Of a DNA stretch of 11,417 bases, positions 1 through 5,643 are shown one piece after another. The stretch's first letter is position 1, and the number at the start of each line of letters is the position of its first letter. This DNA is from an uncultured Eubacteriales bacterium. GTDB taxonomy: Bacteria; Bacillota; Clostridia; Oscillospirales; CAG-272. The translations under genes and the position numbers were made by a program. The notes beneath the pieces are model-generated. The model did no database searches and was not told the DNA's origin. It saw nothing but the letters and a program-made list of their open reading frames with translations. Location: assembly GCA_934385225.1 (NCBI GenBank), contig CAKRPQ010000069.1, forward strand, positions 1 through 11,417, read 5' to 3'.

Positions 1-276
1 GTAAAAGAGTGGTATAATATTGACATAGGTAAAAACGGAAACGACTGTCTCCTCGGCGCCACGATCCACTTTACTTTATTTGATTTCGGCGACACAGACG
101 GTGACGGGACAATAAGCTCCGCCGACGCAGTTCTTCTCGCACAGCACCTTGCGGGCTGGAAAGCGGACATAAATCTTTCCGCCGCGGACGTAAACGGCGA
201 CGGCGAGGTCACCGCGAAAGATTCGGTTCTTCTTGCACAATATCTTGCGGGCTGGGACATAAAGCTCGGTAAATAA
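1..276 (+). CDS. Secreted protein with C-terminal type I dockerin (5'-truncated)
   Basis: Only the last 91 codons lie in the window, open from base 1 to TAA at 274-276. The C-terminal part holds the two duplicated calcium-binding repeats of a type I dockerin. The first starts DTDGDGTISSAD and continues VLLAQHLAGW; the second starts DVNGDGEVTAKD and continues VLLAQYLAGW. The Asp/Asn residues at positions 1, 3, 5 and 12 of each loop are the expected EF-hand-type calcium ligands, each followed by the F-helix. In the family, dockerins bind cohesins and attach enzymes or adhesins to a scaffold or the cell surface. The residues before the dockerin (about 1-30) are not recognisable, so the catalytic or binding function cannot be given. 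The two repeats are also alike at DNA level (about 129-158 and 226-255), as expected for an internal duplication. Confidence 0.9.
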   Translation, partial: VKEWYNIDIGKNGNDCLLGATIHFTLFDFGDTDGDGTISSADAVLLAQHLAGWKADINLSAADVNGDGEVTAKDSVLLAQYLAGWDIKLGK

Positions 277-283
277 AACAACG

Positions 284-315
284 GGCTGCTCCAAACACAA
301 AGTTTTGGAGCAGCC
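284..315 (-). terminator. Hairpin, likely intrinsic terminator of the minus-strand ECF operon
   Basis: A perfect 12-bp inverted repeat: GGCTGCTCCAAA at 284-295 pairs with TTTGGAGCAGCC at 304-315 across an 8-nt loop. Read on the minus strand the stem is followed by CGTTGTTTTATTT, a reasonable U-rich tail. On the plus strand it is followed by TATCAAAATG, with no U tract. It is therefore better placed to end the minus-strand transcript from the ECF gene than the dockerin transcript, although it lies only 8 bases past the dockerin stop and could also protect that mRNA's 3' end. Confidence 0.65.
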
Positions 316-352
316 TATCAAAATGCCGGTTTGGATTCCGTCATTCTTGATG

Positions 353-440
353 CGATTTCGGTCATTTTGCCGCTATGCCTACGATTATAGGGTTTATATC
401 GCGGCAAGACGGCGGCATTTTATCGCCGAGACCGATATTG
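353..440 (+). other. Candidate structured RNA: compact three-way junction in the convergent gap
   Basis: Three helices nest without clashing. P1 pairs 353-363 with 430-440 (ten pairs including one G-U, one U-U mismatch). P2 pairs TTGCCGC at 367-373 with GCGGCAA at 401-407 and carries an inner CCTA/TAGG stem at 378-381/388-391. P3 pairs CGGCG at 410-414 with CGCCG at 424-428. Junction strands are only 1-3 nt. The G-U pair sits on the plus strand, so the plus-strand RNA would be the more stable one. It resembles no riboswitch family I can recall. It could be a structured 3' UTR, a small RNA or a degenerate repeat element. No convincing promoter was seen directly upstream. Confidence 0.35.
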
Positions 441-442
441 AC

Positions 443-491
443 GGGTGTAAAAAACTTGCTTTGAGTTTTTATACCCCTCTTTGTTTTTTAA
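443..491 (+). terminator. Candidate intrinsic terminator for plus-strand (dockerin) transcript
   Basis: GGGTGTAAAAAACT at 443-456 pairs with AGTTTTTATACCC at 464-476 (thirteen pairs including one G-U, one bulged A, 7-nt loop). The tail is CTCTTTGTTTTTT (479-491 is the U-rich part). On the minus strand the G-U pair becomes an A-C mismatch and no U tail follows, so the plus orientation is favoured. It overlaps the last codons and stop of the minus-strand ECF gene. The stem is AU-rich, which lowers confidence. Confidence 0.5.
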
Positions 492-1035
492 CTTTGAACG
501 GAAGCGGTTTCTTTTCAAGTCTGCAAAGGAGCGTCACGAGCGGTATGGTAAGCACAGAGCCCGCAAGGTTGCCAAGGCAATGTACGACATCAAACGGAAG
601 TCCCTGCACTATCCAAGCGACAGTCGATTTGAAGCTGAGCCCGAACACAAGAGCCTGAAAAGGCGCGTAAAGCGTTCCGAACGCTATTCCGTGGAGCGCA
701 CACACAAACGAAGATATGATCGTCGTGAGCCAGACGGGAAGATTCCGAGGTATGAGCATCGCCAATCCCCAGAGAATGCCCCAAAGGTAAAGATACGGTA
801 TCCACCAGGTCGCAAATCCCTCGAAAAAGCCGTTCATAAGAACGTAAACGTATATCGGGATAAGCGCTTTTTTTCTGTAAACGAGCGTGTATGTAACGGT
901 GAGAACGGCAAGAAAATGCACGTTCGGCGCCCATTCCATGAGCTTTTTGGAGACATACATCATCGTTCCGAGCATGGCGAAAATCGCTATCTCGCGTATG
1001 GTAATGCCTTTTCCGCTTCCCTGTCTTGTTTTCAC
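469..1035 (-). CDS. ECF transporter S component, probable cobalamin/corrinoid-specific
   Basis: A 188-residue, very hydrophobic protein with five to six predicted membrane helices (about residues 13-29, 40-53, 58-71, 80-94, 100-121 and 150-171) and a basic C-terminal tail. Size, topology and the small-residue first helix (IREIAIFAMLG) match S components of energy-coupling factor importers. These bind a vitamin and dock on a shared EcfT/EcfA/EcfA' energising module, which is not encoded here. The start is GTG at 1033-1035, immediately after the TAA of the upstream lipoprotein gene (TAAGTG), so translation is probably coupled; AAAGGG lies just upstream. Substrate is inferred, not seen: the operon is led by a cobalamin riboswitch and a transcobalamin-like lipoprotein, so B12 or a corrinoid precursor is the best guess. 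A different vitamin or cofactor cannot be excluded from the protein alone. Confidence 0.85.
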   Translation of the reverse strand: MKTRQGSGKGITIREIAIFAMLGTMMYVSKKLMEWAPNVHFLAVLTVTYTLVYRKKALIPIYVYVLMNGFFEGFATWWIPYLYLWGILWGLAMLIPRNLPVWLTTIISSFVCALHGIAFGTLYAPFQALVFGLSFKSTVAWIVQGLPFDVVHCLGNLAGSVLTIPLVTLLCRLEKKPLPFKVKKQRGV

Positions 1036-1539
1036 TTAGCCCTTTGCGTATTCGATGGAGAACGTGTCGCCATCGGCAATGGGAGTTGTGTCAACGCCTG
1101 TCATAAGGTACTCGCCGTCCTTATAGAACGCCCAGTATGCCTTATCAGCCTCATAGTCTGCCGTAACGCCGTCAACGGTCTTTACATAAAGTCCGTATTC
1201 GCTCTCGTCGCCCTCGACAAGGTTTTCCTGTTCAAGCGCGCCGCGGAGGAATTCCTCACTCGTCGTAATGACGAAGTCCTTTGTCGTCTCGTCCGCGAAC
1301 TTAACGGTAACGGTGATCGTTATCTGCGCTTTGTCGGACTCCGTACCCGCCGCTTCTGTGTCGCTCGCGGTGTCGGGTGCTGCCGTGTCTGTTACGGTCT
1401 CTTTTACCGTATCGGTCGTCTTACCGTCGTTTTTCTTATCTCCGCAGGAAACAAGCGCAAGTGCCATTGCCGCAACAATGAAAAGCGCAAGCACGAGGGA
1501 AAGAAGACGGGTAATTCTGTTTGAATAAGTCTTTTTCAT
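1036..1539 (-). CDS. DUF4430 lipoprotein, transcobalamin/intrinsic-factor C-terminal-like
   Basis: A 167-residue lipoprotein. The N terminus has a basic start (MKKTYSNRITRLL), a hydrophobic stretch at about 11-30 and a lipobox ending in Cys32 (LVSC). A Thr/Asp/Glu-rich linker follows (about 36-70), then a globular domain (about 71-166) with YWAFYKDGEYLMTG and a final IADGDTFSIEYA strand, which fits DUF4430. In the family, DUF4430 resembles the small beta domain of mammalian transcobalamin and intrinsic factor. The frame is open further upstream to 1695, but ATG 1537-1539 is chosen: it gives a proper signal peptide, has AAGGA eight bases upstream, and the longer version would run through the riboswitch. 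It is the first gene of the operon, so it is probably the surface B12-capture partner of the ECF S component. Ligand binding is inferred. Confidence 0.88.
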   Translation of the reverse strand: MKKTYSNRITRLLSLVLALFIVAAMALALVSCGDKKNDGKTTDTVKETVTDTAAPDTASDTEAAGTESDKAQITITVTVKFADETTKDFVITTSEEFLRGALEQENLVEGDESEYGLYVKTVDGVTADYEADKAYWAFYKDGEYLMTGVDTTPIADGDTFSIEYAKG

Positions 1540-1547
1540 GCTTTCAA

Positions 1548-1590
1548 TCCTTTTCTTTTTTGGGTCATGCCCATAATTCGGCAAGAAAAG
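1548..1590 (-). promoter_or_regulatory. Candidate ribosome-binding-site sequestering stem below the riboswitch
   Basis: On the minus strand CTTTTCTT (1590-1583) can pair perfectly over 8 bp with AAGAAAAG (1557-1550), which runs into the AAGGA ribosome binding site (1552-1548) of the lipoprotein gene. A small TGGG/CCCA hairpin (1573-1570 with 1564-1561) sits inside. No U-rich terminator tail was seen between the riboswitch and the start codon, so translational control by occlusion is more likely than attenuation. The stem is A/U-rich and its pairing partner in the ligand-free state was not worked out. Confidence 0.4.
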
Positions 1591-1649
1591 CAAAACCTTC
1601 ACCGGACATCGCGGCACTCGGTTTTTTCGGAGCAAGTATTCCGACTTCG

Positions 1650-1812
1650 GAGGAAGCAAAAAGCGGTCTTCTCGGTTTCCCAATGACTTTTTCACCCTCG
1701 CGTTGCGGCGCGAAGCGGCTTTTCGTCCGTTTTATCCTTACGGCGACGGGCTCGTTCGGGATTTTCACCCGATTCCTTATTAAGCCCTTTCGGGCACTCC
1801 TGCAAATTTGCC
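1650..1812 (-). promoter_or_regulatory. Cobalamin riboswitch (class I-like)
   Basis: Read on the minus strand, the leader shows the conserved blocks of the cobalamin (B12) aptamer in order. They are GGAATCGGGTGAAAATCCCG (from 1776), then CCCGTCGCCGTAAGG (from 1750), a variable region, then AAAGTCATTGGGAAACCG (from 1691), and GAGAAGACCGC (1673-1663). The family consensus has GGTGAAAxTCC, CCCGCxACxGT and AxxCACTGGGAA in the same order. The outer limits are approximate: GAGG-CAA at 1814-1808 can pair with TTG-x-CCTC at 1659-1650 as a bulged P1. It lies between a strong promoter and the DUF4430/ECF operon, so adenosyl- or other cobalamin should lower expression of uptake when B12 is plentiful. 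The second block departs from the most common CCACTGT form. Confidence 0.92.
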
Positions 1813-1818
1813 TCACAT

Positions 1819-1847
1819 ATTATAATATACCTCCCTCATTTTGTCAA
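1819..1847 (-). promoter_or_regulatory. Consensus sigma-A promoter for the B12-uptake operon
   Basis: On the minus strand TTGACA (1847-1842) and TATAAT (1824-1819) are perfect consensus hexamers with an exact 17-bp spacer. Transcription should begin at about 1812, directly at the 5' edge of the riboswitch. Such a strong constitutive promoter suits control at RNA level by the aptamer. Confidence 0.88.
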
Positions 1848-1877
1848 GCGTTTTTCGCGCGTATTTTCGCTTGCCAC

Positions 1878-1906
1878 TTGAATTTAAGGAAAAACTGTGC
1901 TATAAT
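1878..1906 (+). promoter_or_regulatory. Promoter for rimM-trmD operon
   Basis: TTGAAT at 1878-1883 and TATAAT at 1901-1906 are separated by 17 bp, and the -10 is extended (TGC directly upstream). The predicted start is near 1913, giving a short leader of about 25 nt before the rimM ATG at 1938 with AAAGGA at 1925-1930. It lies back to back with the minus-strand B12 operon promoter, with their -35 elements about 30 bp apart. Confidence 0.8.
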
Positions 1907-1937
1907 GGAAGAAATTTAACTTGCAAAGGAATTTGAT

Positions 1938-2456
1938 ATGATTTCCGAATATCTCGAATGCGGCAGGGTCGTCTCGACTCACGGCTGTCACGGTGCGGTA
2001 AAGGTCGAAAATCTCTGCGACACGCCCGCCGTTCTCGCGTCGCTCGGGCGCGTTTTTATAAAAAAATCCGCTTCATACGAAGAAAAAAAGATAATTTCGG
2101 CGTCCGTATTCAAAAATGCGGTAATAATGGAAATTGAAGGCGTCTCCGATATGGACGCGGCTATGCTCCTTCGCGGAAAGGTTCTGTTTGCCGCGCGCGG
2201 GGACATTCCGATAGAGGAAGGCGCGCACTTCATCGCCGATCTTATCGGGCTTCCCGTAAAGGACGCGGCAAGCGGAAAGGTCTACGGGACGCTCTCGGAC
2301 GTAATCAACCGCGGTGCTTCCGACATATACGTCGTTAAAACCGACGACGGCGAAAAAATGATGCCCGCGGTAAAGGAATTTGTAAAGAGCATCGACACGA
2401 CGAACGGAATATTCGTCACGCCTATACCCGGTATGCTCTCGGACGAGGATCTGTAA
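1938..2456 (+). CDS. rimM: Ribosome maturation factor RimM
   Basis: A 172-residue protein of the usual RimM length. It binds the 30S subunit through ribosomal protein S19 and helps 16S rRNA 3'-domain maturation. The N-terminal barrel begins YLECGRVVSTHGCHGAVKVE (residues 5-24), matching the family's G-x-(V/I)-x-x-(T/P)-HG-x-x-G-x-(V/L)-(K/R)-V signature. The C-terminal PRC-barrel-like part shows the typical DLIGLPV, the ASDIYVV strand and the MMPAVKEFVKSID segment near 140-151. The start ATG has AAAGGA seven bases upstream. The stop TAA directly abuts the trmD ATG, so the two are translationally coupled, the classic pairing. Unlike many Firmicutes, this gene has its own promoter and no rpsP or KH-domain gene in front of it. 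Confidence 0.96.
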   Translation: MISEYLECGRVVSTHGCHGAVKVENLCDTPAVLASLGRVFIKKSASYEEKKIISASVFKNAVIMEIEGVSDMDAAMLLRGKVLFAARGDIPIEEGAHFIADLIGLPVKDAASGKVYGTLSDVINRGASDIYVVKTDDGEKMMPAVKEFVKSIDTTNGIFVTPIPGMLSDEDL

Positions 2457-3179
2457 ATGAGATTTGATATAATGACGCTTTTTCCCGAACTTGTGACGAC
2501 AGTTCTCGGAGAAAGCATAATCGGGCGCGCGCAAAAGAGCGGCGCAGTGACGGTAAAGGCACACAACATACGCGACTACTCGGAGGACAGGCACAGGCGC
2601 GTTGACGACACTCCCTACGGCGGCGGAATGGGTATGCTTATGGCGGCGCCGCCGATCTACAACTGCTTCGCGGCGGTAACAAAAGAGGCGGACGAGGCTC
2701 TCGGCGAATGCACGCGGCGCGTGATATTTATGTCGCCGAAAGGCAAGGTTCTGACGCAGGAAACAGCGAAACGTCTCTCCGAATACGACAACATCGTGAT
2801 TCTCTGCGGTCACTACGAGGGGGTCGATCAGCGCATAATCGACGAGATAGTCGATGAGGAAATTTCGATCGGCGATTACGTTCTGACGGGCGGCGAAATT
2901 CCCGCCTGTATCCTGACGGACTGCATATCACGCCTTATACCCGGTGTTCTCTCGGCAAAGGAATGTTACGAGAGCGAAAGCATCGCCTGCGGCATGCTCG
3001 AATATCCGCAATATACACGTCCTTTTGAGTTTCACGGCGTCACCGTCCCCGACGTTCTGATTTCGGGAAACCACGCAAATATAGACAAGTGGAGAGCCGA
3101 AAAAGCTCTCGAACTCACAAAAAAACTTCGTCCCGATCTTCTCACAAAAAAAAACGAGGAGGATAAAAACAAAAATTGA
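2457..3179 (+). CDS. trmD: tRNA (guanine-37-N1)-methyltransferase TrmD
   Basis: A 240-residue SPOUT methyltransferase that makes m1G37 next to the anticodon, using S-adenosylmethionine, and prevents +1 frameshifting. Family landmarks are present: the MRFDIMTLFPE start, YGGGMGM at 54-60, and the trefoil-knot cofactor loops CGHYEGVDQR (117-126) and SIGDYVLTGGE (137-147). Further on are LEYPQYTRP (181-189) and the C-terminal VLISGNHANIDKWR. By eye the catalytic Asp169 of the E. coli enzyme (EDSFADG context) aligns with Glu174 here (SESIACG). The ATG begins directly after the rimM stop. The C terminus is lysine-rich and is encoded across a run of nine A (3146-3154), a possible slippage site that would only change the tail. 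The stop TGA overlaps the TTG start of the next gene. Confidence 0.97.
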   Translation: MRFDIMTLFPELVTTVLGESIIGRAQKSGAVTVKAHNIRDYSEDRHRRVDDTPYGGGMGMLMAAPPIYNCFAAVTKEADEALGECTRRVIFMSPKGKVLTQETAKRLSEYDNIVILCGHYEGVDQRIIDEIVDEEISIGDYVLTGGEIPACILTDCISRLIPGVLSAKECYESESIACGMLEYPQYTRPFEFHGVTVPDVLISGNHANIDKWRAEKALELTKKLRPDLLTKKNEEDKNKN

Positions 3180-5113
3180 ACACAAATCAGAAAAAAGTGT
3201 TCCGATTCTTTGAAAACAGCGCGCTTCTCCGTTTCGCAAAGAAATGCTACGGCGCAATGTTTTCGGGATTTTTCGGCACTGCCTTTACAAACTACTCAAA
3301 ACGCGAAAAGGCGTTTGAGAACAGCATGTTCGGGCGCGCAGATGCCTCGGACAAGAGCTGGCAGGACACGCGTGCCTCACGTCTGCGAAGGCGGATAATC
3401 GTTTCATACGAGAACAGCCGTATAATCGGCGCGATTCGGAGCGCGGGGAGCTGGCTTCTCGGTTGCAGCCTTAAATTTTACGGATTTTTCTTCATGTATT
3501 TCGGCTTCTGCATAGTGCTCGTGACGCTTTTCAAGCATTTCGCAATACTCGGTTCGGGCAGTGCGGTAATGACGGACAGAATAATCGGCGCACTTCTTGT
3601 CGGAACGGCTCTACCTATGCTCCTTTCGTCAAAAACTCTCGCCGACGCGCTCGACGACAGCATTTTTTTCTCTTTTCTTGTTAAAAAAGTCCTCGGATTC
3701 TCCGAAACGGAACTTCACGGCTTTGCGAAAAAGACCGATTTCGGCTCGAAACGATATTTTATCGCCGCCGTCGTCGGTTCGCTTTTCGGCTGCGCGACGT
3801 ATTATATAAATACGCTGCTCCTTGTCGGCGGAATGACAGCTTTGCCCGTCGCTTTCATAATCTACACAAGACCCGATGTCGGACTTATCCTCGCGGTATT
3901 CGCCGCGCCGTTTATGTCGTTTCTTCCGTCGCCGTCGATATTGCTCGCGCTTGCGGTCATTTTTATCACCGTCTGCACGCTCATACGCGTTTTCCTCGGA
4001 AAAATCGTTGTAAAAATCGAAATTACCGACTTTTCGGTAGCCTTATTTATGCTCATTATGCTTATGGGCGGACTTATCTCCGTCGGCGGTGTCGCGTCGC
4101 TCAAAGAAGCTGCTATCTACGTCTGCTTTATGTTCGTCTATTTCCTCACCGTCACGCTTATAACGTCGGAGGAAAGGCTAAGGAGAATATCGCTTGCGCT
4201 CGTCTGGGGCGGAACTCTGACCTCGCTCTATGGCATCTGGCAAAAGCTCAGCGGAAATATGGAAACGGGTACGGTTGACAAGGAAATGTTCTCCGATATA
4301 GAGGGACGCGTAGCCTCGACCTTTGAAAACTCGAATATGCTCGGCGTTTTCCTCATAATGGCATTTCCGTTCGCGCTCTCATTCCTGTTCGGCGCAAAAA
4401 CCTTGCGCGGAAAGTTACTCTCTCTCGCCTCGTGCGGAGTGATGGGGCTTTGCCTCATATACACATGGTCGCGCGGCGCGTGGCTCGGACTTATCGGCGC
4501 GTGCCTTGTGTTCATAATCCTTTACAGCTACAAAATAATCCCCGTACTCTTCCCCGCAGGACTTCTCGGCGCAGCTGTCTTTTGGAACAAACTCGGCGGA
4601 AGCGGGATTTTTGACAAGCTGATAAGCCGTTTCGCCAGCATAATCACAATGTCCGACTCCTCCTCCGTTTACCGTCTCGGAATATGGCGCGGAGCACTCG
4701 GAATTATCCGCAAATACTGGCTCACGGGTATCGGCGTCGGTGCGGAGGCTTTCGGCTCGGTCTATATTCTGTATGCCGAATCGGGAATCGAAAGCGCGTT
4801 CCACAGTCACAACCTGTTCCTGCAAATTCTGATCGAAACGGGTATTACGGGACTTATCGCTTTCCTTGTTTCCCTCATCTTCTGCGTGAAGAGCGGACTT
4901 GAAGTCGTGAAAAACCGTCCCGTCGAAAAGTGCGCCGAAAAAGCAGCCGCCGTCGCGGGAATAAGCGCTCTTTTTGCGGCTCTGCTTCAAGCTATGACGG
5001 ACTACATCTGGTTCAATTACAGAATTTTCTTCATATTCTGGACTGTTGCCGCAATAATTTCGGCATCTTCAAAAATAATGCGCAAAAAGTCACCGACGGA
5101 CGTTTTGCACTGA
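3176..5113 (+). CDS. O-antigen ligase/Wzy-polymerase-like multi-pass membrane protein
   Basis: A 645-residue polytopic membrane protein with roughly twelve to fourteen hydrophobic segments, starting after a ~95-residue basic cytoplasmic N-terminal region. The second half carries the Wzy_C/O-antigen ligase pattern. It has GRVASTFENSNMLG (377-390), YTWSRGAWLG (429-438), YRLGIWRGAL (499-508) and a large external loop holding GVGAEAFG and HSHNLFLQ (543-550), followed by ETGITGL. In this superfamily, conserved Arg and His residues transfer or polymerise undecaprenyl-linked glycans at the outer membrane face; the exact substrate here is unknown. The start is TTG 3176-3178, overlapping the trmD stop (TTGA). 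A GAGGAGG lies thirteen bases upstream, unusually far, and an in-frame stop at 3164 leaves no better start. Two DUF4330 genes follow closely, suggesting a joint envelope function. Confidence 0.85.
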   Translation: MNTNQKKVFRFFENSALLRFAKKCYGAMFSGFFGTAFTNYSKREKAFENSMFGRADASDKSWQDTRASRLRRRIIVSYENSRIIGAIRSAGSWLLGCSLKFYGFFFMYFGFCIVLVTLFKHFAILGSGSAVMTDRIIGALLVGTALPMLLSSKTLADALDDSIFFSFLVKKVLGFSETELHGFAKKTDFGSKRYFIAAVVGSLFGCATYYINTLLLVGGMTALPVAFIIYTRPDVGLILAVFAAPFMSFLPSPSILLALAVIFITVCTLIRVFLGKIVVKIEITDFSVALFMLIMLMGGLISVGGVASLKEAAIYVCFMFVYFLTVTLITSEERLRRISLALVWGGTLTSLYGIWQKLSGNMETGTVDKEMFSDIEGRVASTFENSNMLGVFLIMAFPFALSFLFGAKTLRGKLLSLASCGVMGLCLIYTWSRGAWLGLIGACLVFIILYSYKIIPVLFPAGLLGAAVFWNKLGGSGIFDKLISRFASIITMSDSSSVYRLGIWRGALGIIRKYWLTGIGVGAEAFGSVYILYAESGIESAFHSHNLFLQILIETGITGLIAFLVSLIFCVKSGLEVVKNRPVEKCAEKAAAVAGISALFAALLQAMTDYIWFNYRIFFIFWTVAAIISASSKIMRKKSPTDVLH

Positions 5114-5129
5114 AAAGGAGTTTAACTAT

Positions 5130-5630
5130 ATGGCTGTAAATACAAAGGACGGAAAAAGACGGTTCAACGGCATGGACCTTTTCATCGTCATACTCGTCGC
5201 GGCGGCTGTCGCGGGAATAATCTTCATAAGGAATATGGCGTCAAAGCCCGTTTCGGGAGGCAGCGACGGCGACCTTGTAAACATCGAATACACGCTCGAA
5301 TTCAGAAAGCTCAGAAGCGACGTCATAGGCTACGTCGCAAGCGGCGACACCGTGAAAGACCCAGACAACAAGCAGGATATAGGCAGGGTCGTATCGGTTC
5401 AGTCCGTGCCGTACAGCGAAATCGAATACAATTACAGCGACGGCGGCGCGTATATGGCTGAAAATCCCGACCTCTCCGATCTGCTCATCACAATAAGCGC
5501 CCGGGCGACAAAAACTTCGGGCGGATATTATGTAAGCGGAGTGAAATTCCTTGTCGGAAAGTCCTGCAACGTCCGTTCAAAGGGCTTTGCGGGTTCGGGA
5601 TACTGCATAAGCATAAGGGAAATCGACTGA
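5130..5630 (+). CDS. DUF4330-type single-pass membrane protein (first copy)
   Basis: A 166-residue protein with a short basic N terminus (MAVNTKDGKRRFNGMD), one membrane helix (about 16-34) and an extracytoplasmic domain rich in beta-strand patterns. RRFNGMDLFIVILVAA followed by a Y/F-x-L-x-F-x-x-L/V-x strand and a GDTVKD turn fits DUF4330, a family of unknown function. AAGGAG at 5115-5120 lies nine bases before the ATG, and the gap from the upstream stop is 16 bases. It shares layout with the next gene: basic tail, helix, a strand (YTLEFRKLRSDV here, YEITFAVDNVRS there), then GDxV. The two are likely ancient paralogues. Position directly behind a Wzy-like protein suggests an envelope role, but no reaction can be assigned. 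Confidence 0.75.
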   Translation: MAVNTKDGKRRFNGMDLFIVILVAAAVAGIIFIRNMASKPVSGGSDGDLVNIEYTLEFRKLRSDVIGYVASGDTVKDPDNKQDIGRVVSVQSVPYSEIEYNYSDGGAYMAENPDLSDLLITISARATKTSGGYYVSGVKFLVGKSCNVRSKGFAGSGYCISIREID

Positions 5631-5643
5631 GGAGGTGCGGAAA

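Noticed and set aside
481..1524. A 347-codon plus-strand open frame across the B12-uptake genes
   Set aside because: Its translation is Arg/Lys/Cys-rich without any family pattern, and the minus strand encodes two recognisable proteins with promoter, riboswitch and ribosome binding site over the same bases.
1540..1695. N-terminal extension of the DUF4430 protein to a start at 1695
   Set aside because: It would translate the core of the riboswitch and put 52 charged residues before the signal peptide; ATG 1539 has a good ribosome binding site.
1821..1826. TATAAT read on the plus strand inside the minus-strand promoter
   Set aside because: No matching -35 lies 16-18 bases upstream; the motif is a by-product of the near-palindromic minus-strand -10.
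4415..4990. Minus-strand frame inside the Wzy-like gene
   Set aside because: It is antisense to the conserved Wzy_C region, with no ribosome binding site or family pattern.
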